A DNA stretch of 58,441 nt from Methanoregula sp. UBA471. GTDB taxonomy: Archaea; Halobacteriota; Methanomicrobia; Methanomicrobiales; Methanospirillaceae. The first letter of the stretch is position 1. Every line of letters begins with the position of its first letter. The notes beneath the pieces are model-generated. The model ran no database searches and was not told where the DNA came from. It saw only the letters and a list, made by a program, of their open reading frames with translations. Shown here piece after piece: positions 51,234 to 58,441 of the stretch. Position numbers and translations under genes: made by a program. Where the stretch lies: assembly GCA_002495065.1 (NCBI GenBank), contig DADT01000031.1, forward strand, positions 71,040 to 129,480, given 5' to 3'.

Positions 51234-52295
51234 ATGAGCCTCGGGGAAAATTTAAAATTAAGAAGGGAAACGCTCAGGATTTCCTTACGGGATCTGGCAG
51301 AAAAAATCGGCGTATCGCATACGACGGTAGATAAATTCGAAAAAGATCTGTTGGTTCCGGACTCGCAGCGCCTGATCAAACTAAGTACAACATTACAAGT
51401 ACCAATTGCTTCCCTGCTGCGACCACCGAGTCAACAGATACAACTGACGTGCCTCGCGTTCCGGTCTAAAAAGATACGTAAGCGCGACGAACGACAAATC
51501 AGCGCTGAGACAAAGGATTGGTTGGAGCGATATCTTCAGATAGAAAAAATATCCGGAATTCAGAGAATCTTTGAAATGCCGAAGGGTTTTCCAAAAAAGG
51601 TTTCATCCTTTGAAGAAGTAGAAAAAGCAGCAAAAAGCCTCAGGAAGGCTTGGGGTTTGGGAAAAGGTCCTCTGGAAAACATGACAACACTATTTGAAGA
51701 CAAAGGCATGAAGATTGGGGTCATAAAAGGGATCACGGAATTTGATGCCTTGTTTACGCGATGCGATGATCACTCAGTTATTGTCATTAAAGATGGTCTC
51801 TCGCGGACTCGTCAGCGGTTCTCTCTTGCCCACGAACTAGGTCATTGTATTCTTGAAGCTGACAGCGGAATCAATGAGGAAAGTGTGATGCACCGGTTTG
51901 CAGGTGCCTTGTTAGTTCCTAAGGAAAGAGTATTTTCAGAACTCGGTAAGACACGACATAAAATTACAATAAAGGAACTCCTGTTCCTCAAAGACAAATA
52001 TGGCCTTTCGATGGGGGCTTGGTTGTATCGGGCAAAAGACCTGGGCGTAATCTCACCAGATCTCTATGTAGATATGCGTAAATTGTTTTCAGTCAAAGGA
52101 TGGAACAAGGAAGAACCTTATGATGATGAAAAAAGAGAGGAACCGATCTTCATGGCCTCACTTGTTTTGAAATCCCATGCCGAAGGGATCATTTCAACAT
52201 CCAAAGCTGCTGAATTATTAAACCAGAATATGAGTACTTTTTATTCATTTGAAGGTGAATCTGACGCAGGGCAATCCGCAACGGTATGTGGTTGA
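51234..52295 (+). CDS. XRE regulator with ImmA/IrrE peptidase domain, antitoxin
   Basis: The 353-residue protein starts with an HTH_XRE domain (SLRDLAEKIGVSHTTVDKFE, about 20-40). After a helical linker comes an ImmA/IrrE metallopeptidase domain with HELGH in SLAHELGHCILE (about 200-211) and a later Glu. Such proteins act as antitoxins or regulators next to PIN-domain toxins. The start at 51234 (MSLGENLKL) was preferred over a frame with 12 extra residues. Its 3' end overlaps the PIN gene by about 40 bases. Confidence 0.9.
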   Translation: MSLGENLKLRRETLRISLRDLAEKIGVSHTTVDKFEKDLLVPDSQRLIKLSTTLQVPIASLLRPPSQQIQLTCLAFRSKKIRKRDERQISAETKDWLERYLQIEKISGIQRIFEMPKGFPKKVSSFEEVEKAAKSLRKAWGLGKGPLENMTTLFEDKGMKIGVIKGITEFDALFTRCDDHSVIVIKDGLSRTRQRFSLAHELGHCILEADSGINEESVMHRFAGALLVPKERVFSELGKTRHKITIKELLFLKDKYGLSMGAWLYRAKDLGVISPDLYVDMRKLFSVKGWNKEEPYDDEKREEPIFMASLVLKSHAEGIISTSKAAELLNQNMSTFYSFEGESDAGQSATVCG

Positions 52296-52776
52296 TACCA
52301 ATACTATCATCGATTTACACTGCGGTCAATTGCTCCCGTTTGTATTCCAGTTGCCCTGTAAATTCATTATCACCGACTTTATTGTTCATGAATTAAGAGA
52401 TCCTCCTTTTCAAGCATTATCAACAATGGGATTGTTCGTCAAATCACTTTCTTCAGAACAAGTTGCAGAAATTTCAGCAATGATGGAGAGATACGAGAAA
52501 CCCTCATATGAGGATTTATCGGTGTTAGTTCTCGCTAAATCGGAAAAAACTATCCTGATCACCGGTGATGAACCGTTACGGCATGCCGCAGTTGAAAATG
52601 GTATAATGTGTTACGGAACTTGCTGGTTGATAGATTTTCTTACAGATCAAAAGTTGATTTCTTATGCACAAGCTATCGCTGCATACAATCTGATACAAAA
52701 AAATCGAAGATTTCCTCCAAGAGAAGAATGCAAAGCCCTCCTTGGACGGTGGAGACAACGACAAAAATTGGAATGA
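52249..52776 (+). CDS. PIN-domain toxin
   Basis: The 175-residue protein has a PIN-like RNase fold: VVDTNTIIDLHCG gives the first catalytic Asp, ITDFIVHELRDP an acidic site, and TILITGDEPLRHAAVENGI the third. It likely cleaves RNA as the toxin of the XRE-ImmA module. It starts inside the end of that gene (TTG at 52249 or GTG at 52255), an overlap that couples them. The C-terminal basic tail (RWRQRQKLE) may contact RNA. Confidence 0.85.
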   Translation: MKVNLTQGNPQRYVVDTNTIIDLHCGQLLPFVFQLPCKFIITDFIVHELRDPPFQALSTMGLFVKSLSSEQVAEISAMMERYEKPSYEDLSVLVLAKSEKTILITGDEPLRHAAVENGIMCYGTCWLIDFLTDQKLISYAQAIAAYNLIQKNRRFPPREECKALLGRWRQRQKLE

Positions 52777-52854
52777 AGTCCTTGACACCACCTTATGCAG
52801 CCTACTTAGTTCTCCATGTCGAATTTGATCCCCGGACAAATCGAAGGATTTCCT

Positions 52855-53211
52855 ATGACTGACAGCTCCCCCAAGTTCCGTGTAGTTTATCGTGGCATGA
52901 CAGAAGAAACCGCACAGCGCTTATTAAAAGAAAACGTGTTCACCAACAAAGGATTTACCGACACAACCGTTAATCCCTGGAATGCATGCGAACCGCTGGA
53001 TGATGAACGGCGCGACACGTATCACAACCTGATGGCGATTAATCTTCCGGAAGGAGCACATGGACTGTATGTTGCTGAGCAGGAGATGATTGTCCTGCAA
53101 CGTGATCTCACCCTGAAATGTATCGGAGTGGCGATGTTCGATTCGGCACATATTGCGCCTGATGGTTCCCCTCGCAATCTCCGGATATTTGCGATGGAGA
53201 TGAAATCATGA
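52855..53211 (+). CDS. Predicted ADP-ribosyltransferase-fold toxin
   Basis: The 118-residue protein shows the R-S-E pattern of ADP-ribosyltransferases: VVYRGMTEE (Arg), GFTDTTVN (STS-like), and YVAEQEMIVLQRDLTLKCIG (ExE, followed by the usual LLPR-like strand). It is small for a full toxin domain, but all three elements are in order. The start was set at 52855 because aagga lies upstream; an earlier ATG (52816) adds 13 residues. Its stop overlaps the next ORF by ATGA, as in a toxin-antitoxin pair. Target unknown. Confidence 0.6.
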   Translation: MTDSSPKFRVVYRGMTEETAQRLLKENVFTNKGFTDTTVNPWNACEPLDDERRDTYHNLMAINLPEGAHGLYVAEQEMIVLQRDLTLKCIGVAMFDSAHIAPDGSPRNLRIFAMEMKS

Positions 53212-53333
53212 AGAACCTCAAAGAACGATTCATTGAAAATGATCCGGCTACATTGCAGTGGAGCAGTGAACCGATCACTCCAGAAGAGAGCGGGCGGGCA
53301 GAAGATCTGTTCACATGGATTAGGCAAAACTAA
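53208..53333 (+). CDS. Small acidic ORF, possible antitoxin for the ART-like protein
   Basis: A 41-residue ORF starts MKNLKERFIENDPATLQWSS and ends EDLFTWIRQN; its ATGA start overlaps the stop of the ART-like gene. Mixed charge with a helical look suits a small antitoxin, possibly incomplete because coding-like sequence continues in another frame after it (53348-53548). Confidence 0.45.
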   Translation: MKNLKERFIENDPATLQWSSEPITPEESGRAEDLFTWIRQN

Positions 53334-53347
53334 TATCAGAAAGCGTT

Positions 53348-53548
53348 TTGTGCGGAGTGTATTGCTCCACGCTCTCGTGCAAGAGCAGTCAGGTGGGACA
53401 GCATCTGATTCAATTATCTGCGAAACTGGGAGCATCGGTGTTGCTCAATTACTGGCCAAATGGACAAGCAACAGGTAGCTATTATCAGATTCAGATTGAA
53501 GATATTAGCACGGATTTGCAGCTTGAAGTGCTGCTTGTGAAAAAATGA
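53348..53548 (+). CDS. Coding-like fragment before the EEP gene
   Basis: The frame encodes GQHLIQLSAKLGASVLLNYW followed by ISTDLQLEVLLVKK and stops by ATGA at the start of the EEP gene (53545). Only a TTG at 53348 is available, preceded by a non-family N-terminus. It may be a real small gene, or the frameshifted second half of the preceding ORF. Confidence 0.35.
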   Translation: MCGVYCSTLSCKSSQVGQHLIQLSAKLGASVLLNYWPNGQATGSYYQIQIEDISTDLQLEVLLVKK

Positions 53549-54258
53549 CTGCACAACTTAAAATTGCGACCTGGAATGTAGAGCGGCCAAATCTTACAAC
53601 GACAAAAGAGAAAGAGAGAGCGAATGCAATAAATGCAGAATTAAAAAACCACCCTGCCGATATTTTCATCCTCACGGAAACAAATGAATGCATTTCCCCG
53701 GAAAACATCGATCATGTACTCCATTCGGAGGCGCTCGATAAGGAAGCGGGGGGCTCTTATTACAAAGAAGGAGAGCGCAGGGTCAGCATCTGGTCAAAGT
53801 ATCCTATCGTAGAAAGACTAAAAGTTAAGAATAACCTGACAACCACCTGTGCAGTTCTTCAAACTCCCGTAGGGAATCTTGCCGTCTTTGGGGCTATCAT
53901 CGGAATACACGGTATACGGGATGAATTTGATACTGACCTGCAAGGCCAGATGGAGGATCTCAGGCGGTTTGTGGAAGCGGGATACAATATCTGCTATTCA
54001 GGTGACTTCAACATGTCATTCTGTGACAGTTATTACACGAAAAAATCAGCAAGGAGCCAGCTGAGTGATTTATTTTCCACACTCAGGATGAAGAATCTCA
54101 CAGCAGACATTCCCGAAAACATCGATCATATTGTTATCAGTGAGTCATTTCATCCAATCTCATCCTTTGAGACAGAATGCTGGAATCAGGACAGAAGAAA
54201 GACCCGTCCCATAGTGCTAAGCGACCATAAAGGAGTGGCTGCAACTCTTCAGCTCTGA
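53545..54258 (+). CDS. Endonuclease/exonuclease/phosphatase (EEP) family protein
   Basis: The 237-residue protein has the DNase I-like EEP motifs in order: KIATWNVERP, DIFILTETNE, SIWSKYPI, ICYSGDFNMSF, ENIDHIVIS and VLSDHKGVAA. The Asn, Glu, Asp and His residues form the metal-dependent active site. The substrate may be DNA, RNA or a phosphoester. Its start overlaps the preceding small frame by ATGA, so it is probably co-expressed with the ART-like module. Confidence 0.9.
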   Translation: MTAQLKIATWNVERPNLTTTKEKERANAINAELKNHPADIFILTETNECISPENIDHVLHSEALDKEAGGSYYKEGERRVSIWSKYPIVERLKVKNNLTTTCAVLQTPVGNLAVFGAIIGIHGIRDEFDTDLQGQMEDLRRFVEAGYNICYSGDFNMSFCDSYYTKKSARSQLSDLFSTLRMKNLTADIPENIDHIVISESFHPISSFETECWNQDRRKTRPIVLSDHKGVAATLQL

Positions 54259-54289
54259 ATTTTGTCGATGAACTCCCGTACATATCTCT

Positions 54290-56170
54290 TCACTTCCCCA
54301 CCGCATCCCCGCTCTTAACCATCCGCTCGATGAACTCATTCGACTCCGAGTACGACACAATCAGAATATCCGACGCCCGGGTCAGTGCAACATAGAGCAG
54401 CCGCTCCTCATGGTCGCGATCAGATGCTTTGCTTGACTGGAACTGGTCCGCCCAAATCACAATAACGACACGGTACTGCAGGCCTTTGGCTGAATATATC
54501 GTCTGGACCTTGAGTGAATGCTCCGATACTTTCGACCGCGATTGCCGGTTCTCGTTCAGCCAGGTGACCGGGGCAATCTTCCTGAGGTTATCGATAAATC
54601 CGGCAAAAAGGTCCTGGTCATTTCTCCTGATCCCGTGATACAGGATACCGATATCGTCAGGGCGGACTTTGACTGTTTTGTTCTGGAATTTCACGTTCCC
54701 CTCGAGGAGCCGCTTCACAAGATGGACGATCCGTGCACATTCGTCGGCATGGTCCTTGCACGCGTACAGAATCGGGCGGGGGCCGTGACGGGTCGCCTGG
54801 GCCGGGTCGACCGGCACGATGGAGATCGAGTCCTCGGAATTTTTAATGTTCTTCGCGGTGAAGTGCTGGGCCAGTTTCAGGATCTCCTTTGTGTTCCGGT
54901 AATTCCGGTCAAGGTCAAAGGCCTGGTGGATGGTCCGACCGGCCGCCTTTATCCCGAGCGACTTCCAGCTGACCGCACCAATGAGCCGGACACCCTGGTT
55001 CCCGTCACAGACAATAAGGAGATCGCCGTCAAGGGGGTCCCGCAGGGCTTCCAGAATGCAGGAGAACCAGATGGAAGGAAAATCCTGTGCTTCATCAATC
55101 AGGATGGCATCATACTGCCGGAAATCACCGGCCTTGTTCCTGAGGTGTTCGAGCAACCGTTTCCCAAGACTCTCGTCATTCTCGATCTTTCCGGTCTTCG
55201 GGTCCCATTTACTGCGGACAATCCCGTTATGTTTTGCCCATCCGTCGAAGTGGAAGACATGGATCCGGGAATAGTCCTTTAACTGCATACGGAGGTAAGC
55301 ACTCAATGAAACATTATAGCAGAGCAAAAGTATCTCTGCTTCCGGGTCCCGGTCATTGAGCCATTTGCTCCGGGAGATCAGGAGCACGGTCTTTCCCGAT
55401 CCGGCAACCCCGTAGATGATCCGGTGCCCTTCGCCGATCTTCCGGGCATTGTTCTCCTGTCGGCGGTCGAGGACTACCAGATCGAAACACTGGTCGGTCT
55501 CTTCTTCAGTAAGGGGACGGGAAGAGATATAGCTCAGGATGATCTCCGGATGCATGATTGAGCGAAGGACATCGACCTGTTCAGAGGAAAACGGCATAAT
55601 CTCCCAGAACGGATTGAAAAACCGCAAGAGCGTTGTACGTAATTCTTTTGGGGTTGCATCCTCAAGGGCAACCAGCTCGTCGCGGAACAGGGTATTCTCC
55701 GGACGAAAGATCGAATACAGGTCATGCTCTTTTTTCCGGTCGATATTCTCTCGTGAGATATTGGAGAGGATAACAAAATGGCAGAAGGGAAAGATGAACT
55801 TCCCCTGGTATTTGCCGTATTGGTGGAGGAGGAGAGATCGTTTAGGATTCTTCTCACAGATCCGTGCAAGCCGCCACTGATAGGCCCGTACCTGGGAAAG
55901 TGGGTGAATCTCTTTCTTCTCACGGTTATCAAAATTGATGATGACCTCGGTATCGCTGGCACGAAGAATGTCATCGAGATACCACCCCTTTACTTCGATA
56001 ACGATAACACCAAGATCCGGCGCGATTACGATAAAATCCGGATACCGGTTGTCAATATTAGGCTCATAATAAACGAGATAGTCATCCGGCAATTTTTTTA
56101 AAAGAGCAAATGTTCGTTCTTCCCCCCGGCTCGCCCTCGATGGGAGCCGGTCGGGAATAAATTCAGCCAT
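54290..56170 (-). CDS. NERD-domain UvrD-like helicase
   Basis: The 626-residue protein has an N-terminal NERD nuclease-related domain (about 1-130: NIDNRYPDFIVIAPD and VIVIEVKGWYL with the D...ExK set). A SF1 helicase core follows: GVAGSGKTVLLISRSK near 252-267, DAILIDEAQDFPS near 358-370, FDLDRNYRNTKEIL, YSAKGLQYRVVIVIW, and YVALTRASDILIV. NERD helicases are common in plasmids and defence loci, with roles in DNA processing. GC-richer than the island, so it may belong to a separate acquisition. Confidence 0.9.
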   Translation of the reverse strand: MAEFIPDRLPSRASRGEERTFALLKKLPDDYLVYYEPNIDNRYPDFIVIAPDLGVIVIEVKGWYLDDILRASDTEVIINFDNREKKEIHPLSQVRAYQWRLARICEKNPKRSLLLHQYGKYQGKFIFPFCHFVILSNISRENIDRKKEHDLYSIFRPENTLFRDELVALEDATPKELRTTLLRFFNPFWEIMPFSSEQVDVLRSIMHPEIILSYISSRPLTEEETDQCFDLVVLDRRQENNARKIGEGHRIIYGVAGSGKTVLLISRSKWLNDRDPEAEILLLCYNVSLSAYLRMQLKDYSRIHVFHFDGWAKHNGIVRSKWDPKTGKIENDESLGKRLLEHLRNKAGDFRQYDAILIDEAQDFPSIWFSCILEALRDPLDGDLLIVCDGNQGVRLIGAVSWKSLGIKAAGRTIHQAFDLDRNYRNTKEILKLAQHFTAKNIKNSEDSISIVPVDPAQATRHGPRPILYACKDHADECARIVHLVKRLLEGNVKFQNKTVKVRPDDIGILYHGIRRNDQDLFAGFIDNLRKIAPVTWLNENRQSRSKVSEHSLKVQTIYSAKGLQYRVVIVIWADQFQSSKASDRDHEERLLYVALTRASDILIVSYSESNEFIERMVKSGDAVGK

Positions 56171-56309
56171 GTGCTATCAAATCAGCAATTCATCGTGTGT
56201 GCCGTTAAGTCTTTGGTTTTACGAACGTATTGGGCTTCTATTCTGAAAAAATTTCTCCATTATGAGGTATTTCCTTCAAGCGAGCATTGATTCCCCTAGG
56301 TAACTATTC

Positions 56310-56440
56310 TCACCTAACCCGTTTCCCGGCCATCCCGATCCTTGGTGTCTGGTCATAAATCTCCTCAACCGAAAACCACACCGCAGCCAGCTTTCCCTCC
56401 TGGCCTTGAACTCCATGGGATGCCCGGTACGCATGGCCTC
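56310..56440 (-). pseudogene. Fragment of a PNPOx-family gene
   Basis: Closely matches the 3' part of the PNPOx gene at 58053-58441 (shared LDEAMRTGHPM and AAVWFSVEEIYDQTP), but a one-base deletion in the cagccag..ttccctc stretch shifts the frame. It lies right after the stop of the MFS gene. A truncated duplicate of the neighbouring gene's tail. Confidence 0.8.
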
Positions 56441-56459
56441 GTCCAATCCTTCCTCATCT

Positions 56460-57785
56460 TCATCCACCCGTTGTCACTTTCGGCGGCTTCATCAGGAAAA
56501 ACGCGATAAAAAAGCCGACGATCGCAAGGACGACCGCCCAGGGAAAGATTCCCAGGTAGTTCCCGGTCGTGGTCCTGATGAAGCCGGCGAGCTGGGGGCC
56601 GGCAATCGCTCCGGCACCGAAGGCGAGGAAGATTATGCCGTAGCACCTCGGGTAATCACTGGTCCCGAAATACCGTGCGGTGGCAGTCGGTGCAATCGCG
56701 AGCCAGCCCCCCGAGCAACCCCAGAGGACGGCAAAGGCAATGATATAGACCGGTACAAGCGGCACCTGCCACATGGCGAGGGAGGCAAGAGCAATCAGGA
56801 CGAATGACAGCATGGCGGTGTACCGCGGGGTGATCCGGTCGGTGAGGAGGCCGAAAAACGGCCTCCCGCTCCCGTTAAAAATTGCAAAGAAACCTACGAG
56901 GGCTGTTGCAAGGCCTGTTTCGATGTGCAGCAGTTCAGTACCGACGGGCTGGGAAATGGAAATCGCCATCAGCCCCGCGATACACCCGATGAAATAACAC
57001 ATCCAGAGACCGTAGAATGCCGGGGTCCTGAGCATTGCCGGACGGTTGCACTCGCAGGTCACCTCCTCACCTTCCCGTGGCACCGGGGGATTCCAGCCGG
57101 GTGGTTTCCATCCCTCCGGCGGGAAGGTGAGCGGGAGTGCCAGAGGAACCGTGATGATGATAATTCCGATACCAAACATACGGAATGTGCTCATGATGCC
57201 ATATGCGGTAATGAAGTACCCCGCAAGGTTTGCGGTGATCAATGCCGAGAACCCGACCCCGAGTATGGTCATGCCAAGGGCAAGCCCCCTCCGGTCGGGG
57301 AACCACCGGGCCGCAACGGCAACGGTTGCACCGTACGCAATCCCGAGACCAATCCCCCCGATCACGCCATACATGACGCACAGCATGGGTATGGATGTGA
57401 CCGCTGAGGCGAGGAGCCAGCCGAGGCCGACCATGATACACCCGATGGCCGTAACCTTCCGTGGCCCGCGGGTCTCGATATAGGTTCCGGTCAGGGCCAT
57501 CGTGATCGCAAAGACCGCGAGGATAACCGAGAATGGCATCAGCACATCATTTGCCGTGACCGTCTGACCGAGGTGCAGGGTAAAATAATCGGTAAGCGGA
57601 TGGACAAACACGCTCCACGCGTAGGTCGTCCCAAGGCAGAGGTTGATCACCAGCCCTGTTGCGATGAACCTCCACCTCCCCTTCTCCAGGGGCATCCCCT
57701 GCCGTGAAGGTATCTCTCCCACGCGGTTCAGCATAACGGGGCCTTCCTGAACGGGAACATGAGGGTTGCCATTTTCAGTAACCAT
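56460..57785 (-). CDS. OFA-type MFS transporter
   Basis: The 441-residue, 12-helix major facilitator matches the oxalate/formate antiporter (OFA) family: TYAWSVFVHPLTDYF after the first helix, GIGLGIAYGATVAVAARWFP, RRGLALGMTILG and FNGSGRPFFGLLTDRI. Substrates of OFA members include oxalate, formate, lactate and pyruvate; here formate or a similar small acid is plausible for a methanogen. A long cytoplasmic N-terminus (about 35 residues) precedes helix 1. It is flanked by an intact PNPOx gene upstream and a decayed copy of its tail downstream. Confidence 0.88.
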   Translation of the reverse strand: MVTENGNPHVPVQEGPVMLNRVGEIPSRQGMPLEKGRWRFIATGLVINLCLGTTYAWSVFVHPLTDYFTLHLGQTVTANDVLMPFSVILAVFAITMALTGTYIETRGPRKVTAIGCIMVGLGWLLASAVTSIPMLCVMYGVIGGIGLGIAYGATVAVAARWFPDRRGLALGMTILGVGFSALITANLAGYFITAYGIMSTFRMFGIGIIIITVPLALPLTFPPEGWKPPGWNPPVPREGEEVTCECNRPAMLRTPAFYGLWMCYFIGCIAGLMAISISQPVGTELLHIETGLATALVGFFAIFNGSGRPFFGLLTDRITPRYTAMLSFVLIALASLAMWQVPLVPVYIIAFAVLWGCSGGWLAIAPTATARYFGTSDYPRCYGIIFLAFGAGAIAGPQLAGFIRTTTGNYLGIFPWAVVLAIVGFFIAFFLMKPPKVTTGG

Positions 57786-57961
57786 GGGTTACGGAAGGAA
57801 AAAAGATTTTGAAATGGATCGGATACGGCGAAAAGGAAGGGATTCAAAAAAACCCATTTCCCAAAAAAAGAGTATCCGGATAGCTCTTGTAAGATAGTTC
57901 GAAGCGGAATTTCCAAAACTCCCGGCACAGGCAAAGGCGGAAAAGCACGAGATTACACAGA

Positions 57962-57982
57962 ACCACTGACGTGATCAGTGGT
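57962..57982. terminator. Hairpin between the PNPOx and MFS genes
   Basis: ACCACTGA and TCAGTGGT form an 8-base perfect stem with a 5-base loop, 70 bases after the stop of the PNPOx gene on the minus strand. Possible terminator or regulatory hairpin. Confidence 0.35.
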
Positions 57983-58052
57983 ATCCGTTCTCTGCCCATT
58001 AGATCACGGGAAGCACAGCCTCACAGAGCTGTTACCCGAATTCGAGCCTGTC

Positions 58053-58441
58053 TCACCCAATCCATTTCCCAGCCGTATCAATCCCCGGTGTCTGGTCATA
58101 AATCTCCTCAACCGAAAACCACACCGCAGCCAGTTGTTCCCTCTTGGCCTTGAACACCATGGGATGCCCGGTACGCATGGCTTCGTCTAATTGGGCAGAG
58201 ACTTCATCATTTTCATGGATGGTGACGGTCCCGTTCATCCGATATGCCCTGAAAGGAGGAGTCCTTTGCCAGATACAGATGGATGCACGGGGATTGTGTT
58301 TGAGATTCTCATACGTCTGCATGAAATAGAGTTCGCCCCAGACTATTGTGCTGGGATTTATGACCTTGACCGACTTGGGCGCAACGTTGGGCTTCCCGTC
58401 AGGCCCGACTGTTGCTACGGGGACCGTATGCCATTCCGTGA
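58053..58441 (-). CDS. Pyridoxamine 5'-phosphate oxidase (PNPOx)-family protein, 5' end beyond the window
   Basis: At least 128 residues of a split-barrel flavin-binding protein: the frame runs in from the window end with EWHTVPVATVGPDGKPNVAP and KSVKVINPSTIVWGELYFMQ, then NLKHNPRASICIWQ and a C-terminal FSVEEIYDQTPG. This pattern is that of FMN- or F420-binding PNPOx-like proteins, which reduce or sense small molecules. The first residues are missing because the gene crosses the window edge. Its tail occurs again, broken, at 56310-56440. Confidence 0.9.
   Translation of the reverse strand, partial: TEWHTVPVATVGPDGKPNVAPKSVKVINPSTIVWGELYFMQTYENLKHNPRASICIWQRTPPFRAYRMNGTVTIHENDEVSAQLDEAMRTGHPMVFKAKREQLAAVWFSVEEIYDQTPGIDTAGKWIG

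Noticed and set aside
27171..54258. A CRISPR-Cas locus suggested by RNase III, a Cas4-like nuclease and helicases
   Set aside because: No repeat-spacer array, Cas1 or effector was seen; the Cas4-like protein pairs with a UvrD-like helicase in an AddAB-like way.

Overview
The window looks like a chromosomal segment of a methanogenic euryarchaeon, most likely Methanomicrobiales (Methanoregula-like); this is inferred from gene content, not from a marker gene. Pointers are a UPF0058 protein, a DUF4013 membrane protein, a response regulator with PAS domains but no kinase, lipoproteins with archaeal-style lipoboxes, and TATA-like boxes upstream of genes. No rRNA, tRNA or CRISPR array was seen.

Layout. 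(1) 0.5-16.2 kb is GC-richer housekeeping and accessory sequence: VOC protein, NapH-type Fe-S membrane protein, a 59-residue zinc ribbon, a coiled-coil nuclease-like protein, a Mini-III-like RNase III, a C_GCAxxG_C_C protein, a radical SAM protein, a signalling protein, two flavodoxins, TspO, a quinone oxidoreductase, a YhfC protease/DUF3887 lipoprotein pair and a HepT/MntA toxin-antitoxin pair. (2) 16.3-27.1 kb carries an SRPBCC protein, a DASS permease, a phosphodiesterase, a DUF2283/DUF4258-remnant/ATPase chain, a NYN RNase, UPF0058, a double GIY-YIG protein and DUF4013. It also contains a duplicated decayed block and a family of GC-rich intergenic repeats. (3) 27.1-54.3 kb is a defence island, strikingly AT-rich from 31 to 51 kb. 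(4) 54.3-58.4 kb returns to GC-rich sequence: a NERD helicase, an OFA-type MFS transporter, and a PNPOx gene cut by the window end, with a decayed copy of its tail beside the MFS gene.

The centre of interest is 32.4-51.1 kb. It encodes preQ0-pathway enzymes (QueC, QueD), two different TGT-like base-exchange enzymes that resemble the DNA transglycosylase DpdA, a nitrilase-fold protein, winged-helix proteins, two AAA-type ATPases, a predicted PD-(D/E)XK nuclease, and an operon of NurA, HerA, a UvrD-like helicase and a Cas4/RecB-like Fe-S nuclease that ends in the second DpdA. I read it as a 7-deazaguanine DNA modification and restriction system, related in principle to the bacterial Dpd system. 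It differs in having two transglycosylases, and in using NurA-HerA plus an AddAB-like pair as the presumed restriction arm. No QueE or FolE homologue is encoded here; the host's archaeosine pathway could supply the precursor. On its left the island carries an RNase III and a PLD-DEAD-DUF3427 helicase. On its right are an XRE-ImmA/IrrE plus PIN module and a predicted ADP-ribosyltransferase with small partner ORFs and an EEP nuclease-fold protein.
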